Shown piece after piece: positions 1 through 7,442 of a stretch of 64,000 nucleotides of DNA. The stretch comes from an uncultured bacterium. GTDB taxonomy: Bacteria > Cyanobacteriota > Vampirovibrionia > Gastranaerophilales > Gastranaerophilaceae. The notes beneath the pieces are model-generated. The model searched no databases. It was not told the origin of the DNA and saw only the letters and a program-made list of their open reading frames with translations. Made by a program: the position numbers and the translations under genes. Position 1 is the first letter of the stretch. Each line of letters starts with the position of its first letter. The DNA lies in contig CABQAQ010000008.1 in assembly GCA_902462155.1 (NCBI GenBank), positions 45,388 to 109,387 of the forward strand. The letters are read 5' to 3'.

Positions 1-52
1 ATCCTGCTAATATAGTTAATAATATTGCTATAAAATATGAATTGTTTATCAT
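1..52 (-). CDS. Possible N-terminal fragment of a membrane or exported protein
   Basis: An ATG on the minus strand at 52 opens 17 codons that run off the left edge without a stop. The residues after a short polar start (MINNS) are almost all hydrophobic, as in a signal peptide or first membrane helix. There is no clear Shine-Dalgarno sequence, and 17 codons cannot prove coding in DNA this AT-rich. It lies in the same direction as, and downstream of, the NagA-like gene. Identity cannot be judged. Confidence 0.3.
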   Translation of the reverse strand, partial: MINNSYFIAILLTILAG

Positions 53-109
53 TTAATTATTATAATACTAAACATTTTTATAGTCAAAATAATAAAAAAT
101 AAACCCTTA

Positions 110-1072
110 TTAAAATTCATTCTTTATTTCTAATATATTAAAATTTTTATCCCAATATATTCTATAATTATTTTTTATTTTATGATAAATTTCTAAATTT
201 TTACTTGCCATTTCTATTAAATTTTCAAAACTTTCAATATTTAAAATAGCTAATTTTTTTATTATATCATTTAAAAAAACTATACTGCCAGCCATTATTT
301 TATTTTTATCGACGGCTTTTCCTTCTTCTATAAATATTTTTTCATTGGCAAATTCAAATGAGTTGCTTTTTATATAGGCTCCATTTAAAGCATCTGATAT
401 TAATATTATTTTCCTCTTATCTTTTACTTTAAATATTAATTTTAACATTTCTATACTTAAATGATTACAATCAGCTATCACTTCCGTATAAATCTGTTGA
501 TCTAATAATCCTGTAAGGGCTAAAGATTTATTTCTATGATGAATAGATGGCATTGCATTAAATATATGTGTAATACAATCCGAGTTTTTTATGTCACAGG
601 ATACGCTATGACCGACATTCATTTTTATACCTTGAGTCTTTAGGTATTCTGTTAATCTGTTATCTGTATCTAATTCAGGAGCTATTGTAATTATTTTTAT
701 TATTTTATCTTCAAATAATTTATATTTTTCAACAGATGGATTTAATATAAATTCTTTTGGATGAATACCTCTTTTTTCAGGATTGATAAAAGGACCTTCT
801 AAATGAATACCTATAATCTGGGATATTTTTTCGTTTGCTATTTTCTTTTGTGCTCTTTTTATTATTCTTATCTGCTTTTGAATATTCTCTACTTTGTCTG
901 TCATTAGAGTAGGAAAAAAGTAACATATACCATGTTTAAATAACATTGAAGCAAGATATATAACACCATCTTCATCAGTAGTATTTAAATTTACTCCATA
1001 ACCTCCGTGTATATGTTGATCTATAAGACCATTTGTTATTCTTATTGAATTTTCTGAATTATTATTTATCAT
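110..1072 (-). CDS. nagA: N-acetylglucosamine-6-phosphate deacetylase-like amidohydrolase, short form
   Basis: Predicted to remove the acetyl group from N-acetylglucosamine-6-phosphate in amino-sugar catabolism or wall recycling. The 320-residue protein keeps the metal and catalytic positions of the NagA family: HIH at 20-22, Glu92 in HLEGPF, His155, His169 in THIFNAM, Asp227 in LISDAL, and the late MAGS motif. It is about 60 residues shorter than usual NagA: the N-terminal beta-sandwich strand is missing, since the GLIDxHxHG motif begins at residue 15, and the C-terminal beta segment is poorly conserved. The gene is divergent from surE. Function in the family is likely; the exact substrate is less certain because of the truncation. 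Confidence 0.8.
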   Translation of the reverse strand: MINNNSENSIRITNGLIDQHIHGGYGVNLNTTDEDGVIYLASMLFKHGICYFFPTLMTDKVENIQKQIRIIKRAQKKIANEKISQIIGIHLEGPFINPEKRGIHPKEFILNPSVEKYKLFEDKIIKIITIAPELDTDNRLTEYLKTQGIKMNVGHSVSCDIKNSDCITHIFNAMPSIHHRNKSLALTGLLDQQIYTEVIADCNHLSIEMLKLIFKVKDKRKIILISDALNGAYIKSNSFEFANEKIFIEEGKAVDKNKIMAGSIVFLNDIIKKLAILNIESFENLIEMASKNLEIYHKIKNNYRIYWDKNFNILEIKNEF

Positions 1073-1136
1073 ATCTATATAAAATTTTATAGTAAAATAT
1101 ATTTAATGCAAAATTATTTCTTTATTCTAAAATAAT

Positions 1137-1165
1137 TTGTAACTTTATAAAAAAAATTGTATAAT
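1137..1165 (+). promoter_or_regulatory. Sigma-70-type promoter for surE-thiS-ADH
   Basis: TTGTAA (1137-1142) and TATAAT (1160-1165) are separated by exactly 17 bases and sit 42 bases before the surE start. The -10 box is a perfect consensus and the -35 matches four of six. It lies in the divergent gap between the NagA-like gene and surE. Confidence 0.7.
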
Positions 1166-1207
1166 AAAAGTTAATTTAGGATAGATTGGAATTCAGTTAG
1201 GTAAAAA

Positions 1208-1999
1208 ATGAAGATATTAATTTCAAATGATGACGGAATAAATGCAAGCGGTATTATGGCTTTAACAAAAGCTTTAAGTTTAGAAAATGAAGTGTTTGTG
1301 ATAGCTCCTGATAGAGAAAGAAGTGCTGCCGGACATTCTTTGACTTTACATACTCCTTTAAGGGTAGATGAAGTTGAACCTATGTATGGATCAAAACGTA
1401 CTTGGGTTGCTAGCGGTACTCCCGGTGATTGTGTGAAAATAGGACTTAGTGCTATTTTAAGCGAAGAGGAAAAGCCGGATATTGTTATTACCGGAATAAA
1501 TCACGGACCAAACCTTGGATATGATATTCTTTATTCGGGGACTGTTTCTTGTGCTATGGAAGCTGCTATGAAGGGATATCCTAGTATTGCCGTTTCATTA
1601 TCAAGTCTTTCCTGTCACCCTGAGGAATTTGATTTTACTGCTTATTTTATAGCTAAATTTTTGCCTAAAATTAAGGGGATTAATTTCCCTAAGAAATCTA
1701 TTCTGAATATTAATACTCCGGCTTTACATTCTGAAGATATTTCCGGTATTGCTATTACAAGACTTGGTACTAAAATGTTTACAGACTCATATGAAAAACG
1801 TACTGATCCTAGAGGAAAAGTCTATTATTGGATGGCGGGGGAACTTATTAAATCAGATGGCAACGATGGTACAGATATTAATGCTTTAAGGCAGAATAAA
1901 ATTTCTATTACACCTGTTACTTTTGAAATTACGCATAAAAGTATTATGGCTGATTTAGAAAAAGCTTTTTGTATTGAGGGTAAATGTGATTGGTTTTAA
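1208..1999 (+). CDS. surE: 5'/3'-nucleotidase SurE
   Basis: SurE is a metal-dependent phosphatase acting on nucleoside monophosphates, with a role in stationary-phase survival in other bacteria. The N terminus MKILISNDDG carries the paired metal-binding aspartates (8 and 9). Ser39 in RSAAGHS and Asn98 in GINHGPNLG complete the metal site, and the YSGTVSCAMEA motif follows. The length of 263 is normal. A consensus promoter lies just upstream, and thiS follows after six bases, so surE, thiS and the alcohol dehydrogenase are probably one transcript. The ATG at 1208 has only a weak ribosome-binding site, but the conserved N terminus fixes the start. Confidence 0.97.
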   Translation: MKILISNDDGINASGIMALTKALSLENEVFVIAPDRERSAAGHSLTLHTPLRVDEVEPMYGSKRTWVASGTPGDCVKIGLSAILSEEEKPDIVITGINHGPNLGYDILYSGTVSCAMEAAMKGYPSIAVSLSSLSCHPEEFDFTAYFIAKFLPKIKGINFPKKSILNINTPALHSEDISGIAITRLGTKMFTDSYEKRTDPRGKVYYWMAGELIKSDGNDGTDINALRQNKISITPVTFEITHKSIMADLEKAFCIEGKCDWF

Positions 2000-2005
2000 T
2001 ATATT

Positions 2006-2212
2006 ATGAAAATTAAGCTTAACGGGGAAATAAAAGAAATTGATAATTCTATCAATAATATAGAAAAATTAGTAGCAAGTTTAAAAAACTCTCTACCAAA
2101 ACTTTTTGTAATAGAACATAATCAAGAAATTATTTATAAAGAGGAATATCAAGATAAAATTATTCAAGAAAATGATGAAATAGAAATAGTAGTTTTTACC
2201 GGTGGTGGTTAA
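2006..2212 (+). CDS. thiS: ThiS/MoaD-type sulfur carrier protein
   Basis: A 68-residue beta-grasp protein starting with MKIKLNGE and ending in TGGG. The di-glycine end is the site that ThiF-type enzymes adenylate and charge with sulfur for making the thiazole of thiamine. Family and fold are clear from the N-terminal strand, the VVFTGGG end and the length. No thiF, thiG or thiH lies nearby, so a link to thiamine rather than another sulfur-transfer route is inferred. It sits between surE and an alcohol dehydrogenase in a tight operon. Confidence 0.85.
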   Translation: MKIKLNGEIKEIDNSINNIEKLVASLKNSLPKLFVIEHNQEIIYKEEYQDKIIQENDEIEIVVFTGGG

Positions 2213-2241
2213 AATTATAAAAAAGAAAGGATGATTTTAGT

Positions 2242-3453
2242 ATGTGGGAAAATGAAGTTAATATTAATGAAATTAAAGAAATTAGAGTGAAACCAAATGT
2301 ATATTTTGGTGTTAATGCTATTAACAAAATTGATGATATTCTAAAAAATTTAAAATCAAATGGTGTAAAAAATTTAATTGTAATATCCGGTAAAAATGCT
2401 TATAAATCTACAGGAGCGTGGGATGTTGTAGAAAAGGCATTAAAAGAAAATAATATAGGTTATGTAAATTATGATAAAGTAACACCAAACCCTACAGTTG
2501 ATCATATTGATCAGGCTTGTGATTTAGCCAGATCTATAAATTCAGATGCTGTTATTGGTATAGGTGGCGGATCTCCTATTGATACAGCTAAAAGTGTTGC
2601 TATTTTACTTGAAAATAGTCAATATAATGCTCGTGATTTATATACTTTTAAATTTACTCCTAGTAAAGCTAAACCTATTGTTGCTATTAATTTGACCCAC
2701 GGTACTGGTACAGAAGCTAATAGATTTGCTGTTGCTACTATTCCTGAAACAAATTTTAAACCGGCTATTGCTTATGATTGTATTTATCCTTTTGCATCGA
2801 TTGATGATCCGAAATTAATGTCATCTTTAAGTCCTAAGCAAACTTTATATGTTTCTATTGATGCTGTGAATCACGCTTTTGAAGCGGCTACTTCTAAAGT
2901 TGCTTCTTCTTATGCTATTTCTACTGCTTATGAAACTATTAATTTAGTTGCAACTTACTTACCTAAAATTATTAAGAATCCGGATGATTTACAAGCCAGA
3001 TACTTCTTATTGTATGCTTCTTTATTAGGTGGAGTCTCTTTTGATAATGGTCTTTTACATTTAACTCACGCTTTAGAACATCCGTTAAGTGGTATAAATC
3101 CAAATTTAACTCATGGTTTAGGCTTAGCTATTCTATTACCGGCTGTTGTTAAACAATGTTATGAAGCTAAACCTCAGACTTGCTCTTATATTTTAAGTCC
3201 GATTGCAAAATTACTAAAAGGTGAAAAATCAGAAGCTTTAACAGCAGCAAAAGCTGTAGAAAAATGGTTGTTGAATCTTGGTGTCGATTCAAAATTAAAG
3301 GATGTAGGATTTAATGAAAATGATGTTGATAAGCTTACAGAACTTACTTTTTCTACTCCATCTTTAGATGCTCTTTTACAGATTGCACCTATAGATGCTA
3401 CTAAAGAAAAAGTTGCCCAAATTTTTAAAGAATCTTTTTCTTATTATAATTAA
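2242..3453 (+). CDS. Iron-containing (group III) alcohol dehydrogenase
   Basis: NAD(P)-dependent oxidoreductase interconverting alcohols and aldehydes, probably in fermentation. The nucleotide-binding motif GGGSPIDTAK is at 108-117. Candidate metal ligands are Asp207 and His211 (SIDAVNHAFE), His276 and His280 (THALEHPLSG) and His291 (THGLG). Length (403) is typical for the family. An AAAGGA ribosome-binding site lies before the ATG. It is the third gene after surE and thiS and is followed by a strong terminator. The particular alcohol cannot be told from sequence. Confidence 0.93.
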   Translation: MWENEVNINEIKEIRVKPNVYFGVNAINKIDDILKNLKSNGVKNLIVISGKNAYKSTGAWDVVEKALKENNIGYVNYDKVTPNPTVDHIDQACDLARSINSDAVIGIGGGSPIDTAKSVAILLENSQYNARDLYTFKFTPSKAKPIVAINLTHGTGTEANRFAVATIPETNFKPAIAYDCIYPFASIDDPKLMSSLSPKQTLYVSIDAVNHAFEAATSKVASSYAISTAYETINLVATYLPKIIKNPDDLQARYFLLYASLLGGVSFDNGLLHLTHALEHPLSGINPNLTHGLGLAILLPAVVKQCYEAKPQTCSYILSPIAKLLKGEKSEALTAAKAVEKWLLNLGVDSKLKDVGFNENDVDKLTELTFSTPSLDALLQIAPIDATKEKVAQIFKESFSYYN

Positions 3454-3515
3454 TAATTTTTTCTTTAGATCGGTATTTCATTTGATCTAAATTAATTTAT
3501 TTTTTATAGATTTTT

Positions 3516-3560
3516 AACCGGTGAAAAAATAAATTTTTATTTTTTCACCGGTTTTATTTT
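3516..3560 (+). terminator. Rho-independent terminator after the alcohol dehydrogenase
   Basis: A perfect 15-bp inverted repeat (3516-3530 with 3539-3553), loop of eight bases, followed by a T-rich run. The stem contains the GC-rich core AACCGGTG. It ends the surE-thiS-ADH unit and separates it from the tail-fibre cassette. Confidence 0.9.
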
Positions 3561-3632
3561 AATTTTATTCCTTTTTATAAAGTTATTAAAATCGGTATTT
3601 ACGTTTACTAAAAATAAATACTGAAAAAATTT

Positions 3633-3662
3633 TTGAGTCATATTAAAAATGTACTCTATAAT
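3633..3662 (+). promoter_or_regulatory. Promoter for the tail-fibre-like cassette
   Basis: TTGAGT (3633-3638) and TATAAT (3657-3662) are 18 bases apart, directly followed by a GAAAGGA ribosome-binding site and the ATG at 3677. The -10 box is perfect. It gives the three-gene cassette its own transcription start. Confidence 0.6.
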
Positions 3663-3676
3663 ATGAAAGGAAATAT

Positions 3677-4519
3677 ATGTCAACATTTACAGTTCCGAAT
3701 ACTTTTATACCAGGTACTAAAGCAAAAGCTGAAGAGGTAAATGCTAATTTTAGTGAATTATGTTCTCATTTAGAAACACTAAATACCTCTTTAAATACAA
3801 AATCTAATGCTTCTGAAACACCTGTGAATATTCTAACCGGTTTAACTTTATCATTTGATAATGATACGAATCAACTTACTATTCAGAAGGGTTATACTAA
3901 TGATAGTACAGATACTAAACTATTAAAATTATCTTCTGCAATTAAAAAAGTTTTTAGTTCAAACTTTGTTCCCGGCACAGGAAACAATGGGCTTGATACA
4001 GGAACTGTTGCAGCTAGTTCACAATACTATGTTTTTTTAATTTCTCAAGAAGGAGATGATACGGATGTTTTAATATCTTTGTCTAAGACTCCTACATTGC
4101 CTAATAATTATGTTTATTATAAAAGGATAGGTAATTTTGTAACGAATGGAAGTTCTCAAGTAGAGGCAGTATACCCATCTCAAAACATAATACATAAAGT
4201 TCAAACTGAGCATTTTGGTCATTTTGCTTTACCGGCATTTTTTTCTGGATATGAGGTTAAAAAATGGGATACTATCCATTATGCAAATTATAATACTTGG
4301 TTAAATATTCAATTTGGTATTTATACAAATGTATCATTTTCTTTAAATGTAGGAAATACAAGTTCAACGGTTAATATGCAGGTTATAAATGCCAGTAATG
4401 CAGATACAGCTAGTATTTTTAATAAAATATTTATACCTATACCTAAAGGCACTTATTATAAATGTTCTGGTGGTGGAAGTTCCGTTCAAATTTTAGCATT
4501 CAAGTGTAATGAAGTATAA
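3677..4519 (+). CDS. Phage tail-fibre-like protein
   Basis: The 280-residue protein begins with a segment (VPNTFIPGTKAKAEEVNANF) typical of phage tail-fibre or tail-collar proteins, where the conserved 'PGTxAxAxEVNANF' stretch precedes the receptor-binding part. The middle (residues about 110-160) also reads like tail-fibre repeats, with YYVFLISQEGDD and PTLPNNYVYYKRIGNF. The C-terminal half is probably a beta-rich receptor-binding domain. No capsid, portal, terminase or integrase genes lie nearby. It is either a prophage remnant or a domesticated adhesin-like gene. The family resemblance is from recall and was not searched. Confidence 0.75.
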   Translation: MSTFTVPNTFIPGTKAKAEEVNANFSELCSHLETLNTSLNTKSNASETPVNILTGLTLSFDNDTNQLTIQKGYTNDSTDTKLLKLSSAIKKVFSSNFVPGTGNNGLDTGTVAASSQYYVFLISQEGDDTDVLISLSKTPTLPNNYVYYKRIGNFVTNGSSQVEAVYPSQNIIHKVQTEHFGHFALPAFFSGYEVKKWDTIHYANYNTWLNIQFGIYTNVSFSLNVGNTSSTVNMQVINASNADTASIFNKIFIPIPKGTYYKCSGGGSSVQILAFKCNEV

Positions 4520-4547
4520 ATCAAAATAGAAAGGTTTAAAATATATA

Positions 4548-5054
4548 ATGATTAAATTAGCGTATGATAATTTAACAGGAAAAGGTATTGAAAAAATATC
4601 TGGAGATATTGAAGATATTGATTTAGTAAATATAGTTATTCCTGAAAATTTAGAAGATTATCCGGCTTCAATGTTATATGTAGAAAATGGAGAAGTCCTT
4701 TTAAATCAGCAACTGGCAAGGCTAAAAGAAATAGATAATTTATTGATTAAATTAGATTCAGATTATAAAGATGAACTACAAGTACCTATCTTGTATACAA
4801 ATGGTAAATCTTATAAGGGTGAATATTTAGAAAATTACTATAGATTATTAGTTTCAAATAGTTTCCCAAAAGATATATGGGACATTAGCAAACTTGAAAA
4901 TAATAAATTAAGCATGACAAAAGATGAATTAGCAAATTTAACTTCATTTATTGAAGCTCAAATTGAGTTGGTTTACCAAGAATATAAGCAAAGCAAATCT
5001 GAGTTGCTTTTAGAAAAACAGCAAATAGAATCAGCTATAGATAATAATAATTAG
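4548..5054 (+). CDS. Phage tail-associated hypothetical protein (DUF4376-like)
   Basis: A 168-residue protein lying 28 bases after the tail-fibre-like gene. Residues about 60-150 carry a run of amphipathic helices around the tract YTNGKSYKGEYLENYYRL, which resembles small proteins encoded next to phage tail fibres (DUF4376 or tail-fibre-assembly type). The C-terminal 30 residues look like a coiled coil rich in Glu, Gln and Leu. A chaperone or structural partner of the fibre is the natural guess from position. The family assignment is weak. A GAAAGG ribosome-binding site is present, but its spacing from the ATG is long. Confidence 0.65.
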   Translation: MIKLAYDNLTGKGIEKISGDIEDIDLVNIVIPENLEDYPASMLYVENGEVLLNQQLARLKEIDNLLIKLDSDYKDELQVPILYTNGKSYKGEYLENYYRLLVSNSFPKDIWDISKLENNKLSMTKDELANLTSFIEAQIELVYQEYKQSKSELLLEKQQIESAIDNNN

Positions 5055-5071
5055 AAAGGAATAATTTATTA

Positions 5072-5356
5072 ATGACTCATATTGCAAAAATTTCTGTAAA
5101 TAATATTTGGTCTAAACTAGAAGATTTAATAAAAGCAAAAAAATCTGATTTTGTATTTGAAGATAATAAGAGATATACAATTCAGAATATTGGTCATACT
5201 ATATATATAAAAGAAGCATCTAGTGTTCCAATAGAAGATGGTGGATTTATTAAGACAGCTAATGAGAATCCTTTGATATATTTAAAAGGACAAGATGATT
5301 TATATGTCAAAGCCGAGTCTTGTAATTCTGTATTAAATATTGGTGATAATGAATAA
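5072..5356 (+). CDS. Small protein of the tail-fibre cassette
   Basis: A 94-residue protein with no recognised family. It is predicted to be mostly beta-strand, with short hydrophobic blocks (YTIQNIGHTIYIKEAS, LIYLKGQDDLYVKAES). That pattern is like the small baseplate or tail-decoration proteins that often follow fibre genes. It lies 17 bases after the preceding gene, has an AAGGA ribosome-binding site, and is closed by a strong terminator, so it belongs to the same transcript. No signal peptide or membrane segment is visible. Confidence 0.6.
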   Translation: MTHIAKISVNNIWSKLEDLIKAKKSDFVFEDNKRYTIQNIGHTIYIKEASSVPIEDGGFIKTANENPLIYLKGQDDLYVKAESCNSVLNIGDNE

Positions 5357-5384
5357 TTTTTAAATTTAATAAAATAAAAATAGG

Positions 5385-5427
5385 AAAGCTTCAATTATTT
5401 ATTTTAAATAATTGAAGCTTTTTGTAT
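5385..5427 (+). terminator. Terminator of the tail-fibre cassette
   Basis: A perfect 16-bp stem (5385-5400 with 5406-5421) and a five-base loop, followed by TTTGTAT. The stem contains AAAGCTTC. It closes the three-gene cassette. Confidence 0.9.
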
Positions 5428-5437
5428 ACTTAAACAT

Positions 5438-5466
5438 AAAAAAAAACAACCTTTTGTGGAGGTTGT
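5438..5466 (-). terminator. Orphan intrinsic terminator on the minus strand
   Basis: Read on the minus strand, a 7-bp stem (5466-5460 with 5452-5446) is followed by nine consecutive U positions (5446-5438). No protein gene on the minus strand ends here, so it should terminate a non-coding transcript coming from about 5600-5650. Confidence 0.65.
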
Positions 5467-5605
5467 AAAGTTTGAGTGTTGAATCATATCAAAGTGTGTG
5501 TATCAATATAAGGAAAAATAAATTTAGCTTTCTCTAAAACTCATTATGTAATACTTATATACTTATAAACGACAAATTCACTAAAAACTTTACTTTTTTG
5601 GAGTA
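5438..5605 (-). ncRNA. Candidate structured small RNA (minus strand)
   Basis: The 383-base gap 5357-5739 holds no credible protein gene. On the minus strand it has a possible promoter near 5610-5660 (TTCAAC, then TATA-rich sequence), a long-range closing stem and the orphan terminator at 5438-5466. The closing stem pairs 5579-5593 with 5465-5478 (nine perfect pairs and four more after a small bulge). A local TTTTAG/CTAAA hairpin lies at about 5523-5539. The size (about 165 bases) and closed-rod shape would suit a 6S-like or other regulatory RNA. No family is recognised and the call rests on structure alone. Confidence 0.35.
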
Positions 5606-5757
5606 AATATTAAGAAATTGTTACAATTATTATATATAATATATATTCTTGAATGTTGAACGTTATAAGCAAAGTCTGTCTGTTGTTGTAAAAAAAATAT
5701 TTATTATATAGTAATAAAATTTTTTATGATAATATAAAAATGGAGGTAAATGTTGTT

Positions 5758-6054
5758 ATGGAAAATATAATAGCGAGTTTATTTGATTTTCAATCACATA
5801 AATTTTCTATATTTGAAATAGGCATGTTATTTTGTTTTGGCATAAGTTGGCCGTTTGCTGTAGCAAAAACTTATAAAACAAAAAATGTAGAAGGAAAAAG
5901 TATTGTATTCCTTAATTTTGTAATTATAGGTTATGCTCTTGGGATTATTCATAAACTATTATATAATTTAGATATTGTTATATTGTTATATGTTCTTAAT
6001 GAAATTTTAGTTTTAATGGATCTCTTTTTATGGTTTAGATATAGGAAAGTTTAA
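5758..6054 (+). CDS. SemiSWEET/PQ-loop-like small membrane protein
   Basis: About 98 residues with three predicted membrane helices. The motif CFGISWPFAVAKTYKTKNVEGKS is close to that of the small PQ-loop/MtN3 proteins, whose dimers carry sugars or similar small solutes. I place the start at the ATG at 5758 because a GGAGG ribosome-binding site (5742-5746) precedes it; an in-frame ATG at 5740 would overlap that site. The next gene starts five bases after the stop. Transport function is inferred from the fold, and no substrate can be named. Confidence 0.75.
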   Translation: MENIIASLFDFQSHKFSIFEIGMLFCFGISWPFAVAKTYKTKNVEGKSIVFLNFVIIGYALGIIHKLLYNLDIVILLYVLNEILVLMDLFLWFRYRKV

Positions 6055-6059
6055 ATTAT

Positions 6060-6977
6060 ATGAAAAAATTAATACTAATATTTTTTATTTTTAACTTGGT
6101 TAGTTTGCCTATATTGGCAGAAGAAAATAGTAAAGAGCTTTATCTTGATGAAACATTAAAGTCTAAAATTATGAATATAGGCTTTGTTCGTCATATTAAG
6201 AAAGATGATATTACTATAATTAAAAATACAATTATGGATGTGGCTAAATATTCATCAAAAAAGAATTCGGTTAAATTAAAAAAATTATATTCTTCAAAGT
6301 TTGTATCAGAAGATGGGTTTGATTATAATACATATTTTGACATGGCACAAAAAACTTGGGATATTTATTCTGATTTAGGATTTCAAATAATAATAAAAGA
6401 TATTACTATAAATGGAAATTATGCAATAGTATCTTGTGTTGAAAATTTTAACGGCGAAACAAAAGAAACTATTAAAAATATAAAAGATAAAGGTGCATTA
6501 AAATCCACTTCAAAAACAATCTATTATCTAGAAAAAATAGGGTCAGATTGGTTGATTACATCATATAATGCAATAGATGAATATACTACTTTAAAGTATG
6601 GTAGTGCAAAAATGTTTGATTTTAAACTTATAGCGCCTTCAATTGTAAAAACGGATCAGGATTATACAATTTCCTTAGAAACAATGACCCAATCAAATGA
6701 TATAGTGTTAGCATCTTTGACAAATGAACCAATAGTATATCCGCCTGTAACACCTGAAGAAATATTTAAAAAAGCTGATGTTCAAGTACCTTTAGAAAGA
6801 GTCGTAAGATCAAATAAAGCAGGATATAATGAAAATGCCATAGCCTCAATAGGTATTACTTCAAAATTACTTGGTAAAGACAAAGAGTCAGTAAAAGTGG
6901 GTTTATCAGGTATTGCATTTGTAATATCACGGGTTAATGTTATACTAGATAGAAAATACGAACTTGAAGGAAATTAA
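6060..6977 (+). CDS. Exported protein of unknown function
   Basis: A 305-residue protein with a clear signal peptide (positively charged start, hydrophobic stretch to residue 19, likely cleavage after ILA at 18-20). There is no lipobox cysteine, so it is probably periplasmic. Residues about 45-180 alternate helix and strand and end in YYLEKIGSDWLITSY. That looks like the cone-shaped NTF2-like fold found in many exported accessory proteins, but this is a guess. The rest has no recognised family. It is followed after three bases by lspA, in one operon with the SemiSWEET-like gene. Confidence 0.8.
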   Translation: MKKLILIFFIFNLVSLPILAEENSKELYLDETLKSKIMNIGFVRHIKKDDITIIKNTIMDVAKYSSKKNSVKLKKLYSSKFVSEDGFDYNTYFDMAQKTWDIYSDLGFQIIIKDITINGNYAIVSCVENFNGETKETIKNIKDKGALKSTSKTIYYLEKIGSDWLITSYNAIDEYTTLKYGSAKMFDFKLIAPSIVKTDQDYTISLETMTQSNDIVLASLTNEPIVYPPVTPEEIFKKADVQVPLERVVRSNKAGYNENAIASIGITSKLLGKDKESVKVGLSGIAFVISRVNVILDRKYELEGN

Positions 6978-6980
6978 TTT

Positions 6981-7442
6981 ATGAGTTTGAGATACAAAAG
7001 ATTAATATATTTTTTTTCTATTGTAATATCATTAACTTTATTTTCTTTTGTTCTTAAATATTTAACATTATCCTATTTTCCGCTTAACGGAACATTTGAT
7101 GGAAAATTTTTTACTCTTTATTATTTAAAAAATACAGGAGCGGCTTTTAGTTTATTTCAAAATAATACATTATTTTTAATAATAATTACGATACTATTAT
7201 TATTAACAGGTTTAGTATGGATTTTTAAAAATATCAATAAACTTTCATTTTTATCATTGACAGCTTTAACATTATTATATTCAGGAGTTTTAGGTAATTT
7301 ATATGAAAGATTAGTATATGGAGGAGTAATAGATTTTTTTAAGCTTAAATTTATAAATTTCCCTGTGTTTAATTATTTTGATATTTTAATTACAATAGGT
7401 ATTGTGCTATTAATTATTAGAATTTTGATAAAAAATGAATAA
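6981..7442 (+). CDS. lspA: Signal peptidase II (divergent)
   Basis: Membrane aspartyl protease that removes signal peptides from prolipoproteins. The 153-residue protein has four membrane helices and the family motifs NTGAAFSLF (51-59), VIDFF with Asp118 and NYFDILITIG with Asp134, which supply the two catalytic aspartates. It departs from the usual motifs in two places. The conserved Asp of GNxxDR is Glu109 (GNLYER), and the early D-Q-x-x-K motif is reduced to a lone Lys26. The rluD gene overlaps its end by eight bases, the common lspA-rluD arrangement, which supports the call. Confidence 0.9.
   Translation: MSLRYKRLIYFFSIVISLTLFSFVLKYLTLSYFPLNGTFDGKFFTLYYLKNTGAAFSLFQNNTLFLIIITILLLLTGLVWIFKNINKLSFLSLTALTLLYSGVLGNLYERLVYGGVIDFFKLKFINFPVFNYFDILITIGIVLLIIRILIKNE

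Noticed and set aside
1960..2250. A TPP riboswitch connected with thiS
   Set aside because: There is no room: surE ends six bases before thiS, and the promoter region upstream of surE shows no TPP motif.
5194..5394. A 66-codon minus-strand frame over the third tail gene
   Set aside because: Anti-sense shadow of the plus-strand gene that runs into its terminator stem.
3454..5740. A complete prophage around the tail-fibre-like genes
   Set aside because: No integrase, terminase, capsid, portal or lysis genes, and no attachment-site repeats flank the cassette; both sides are ordinary chromosomal operons.
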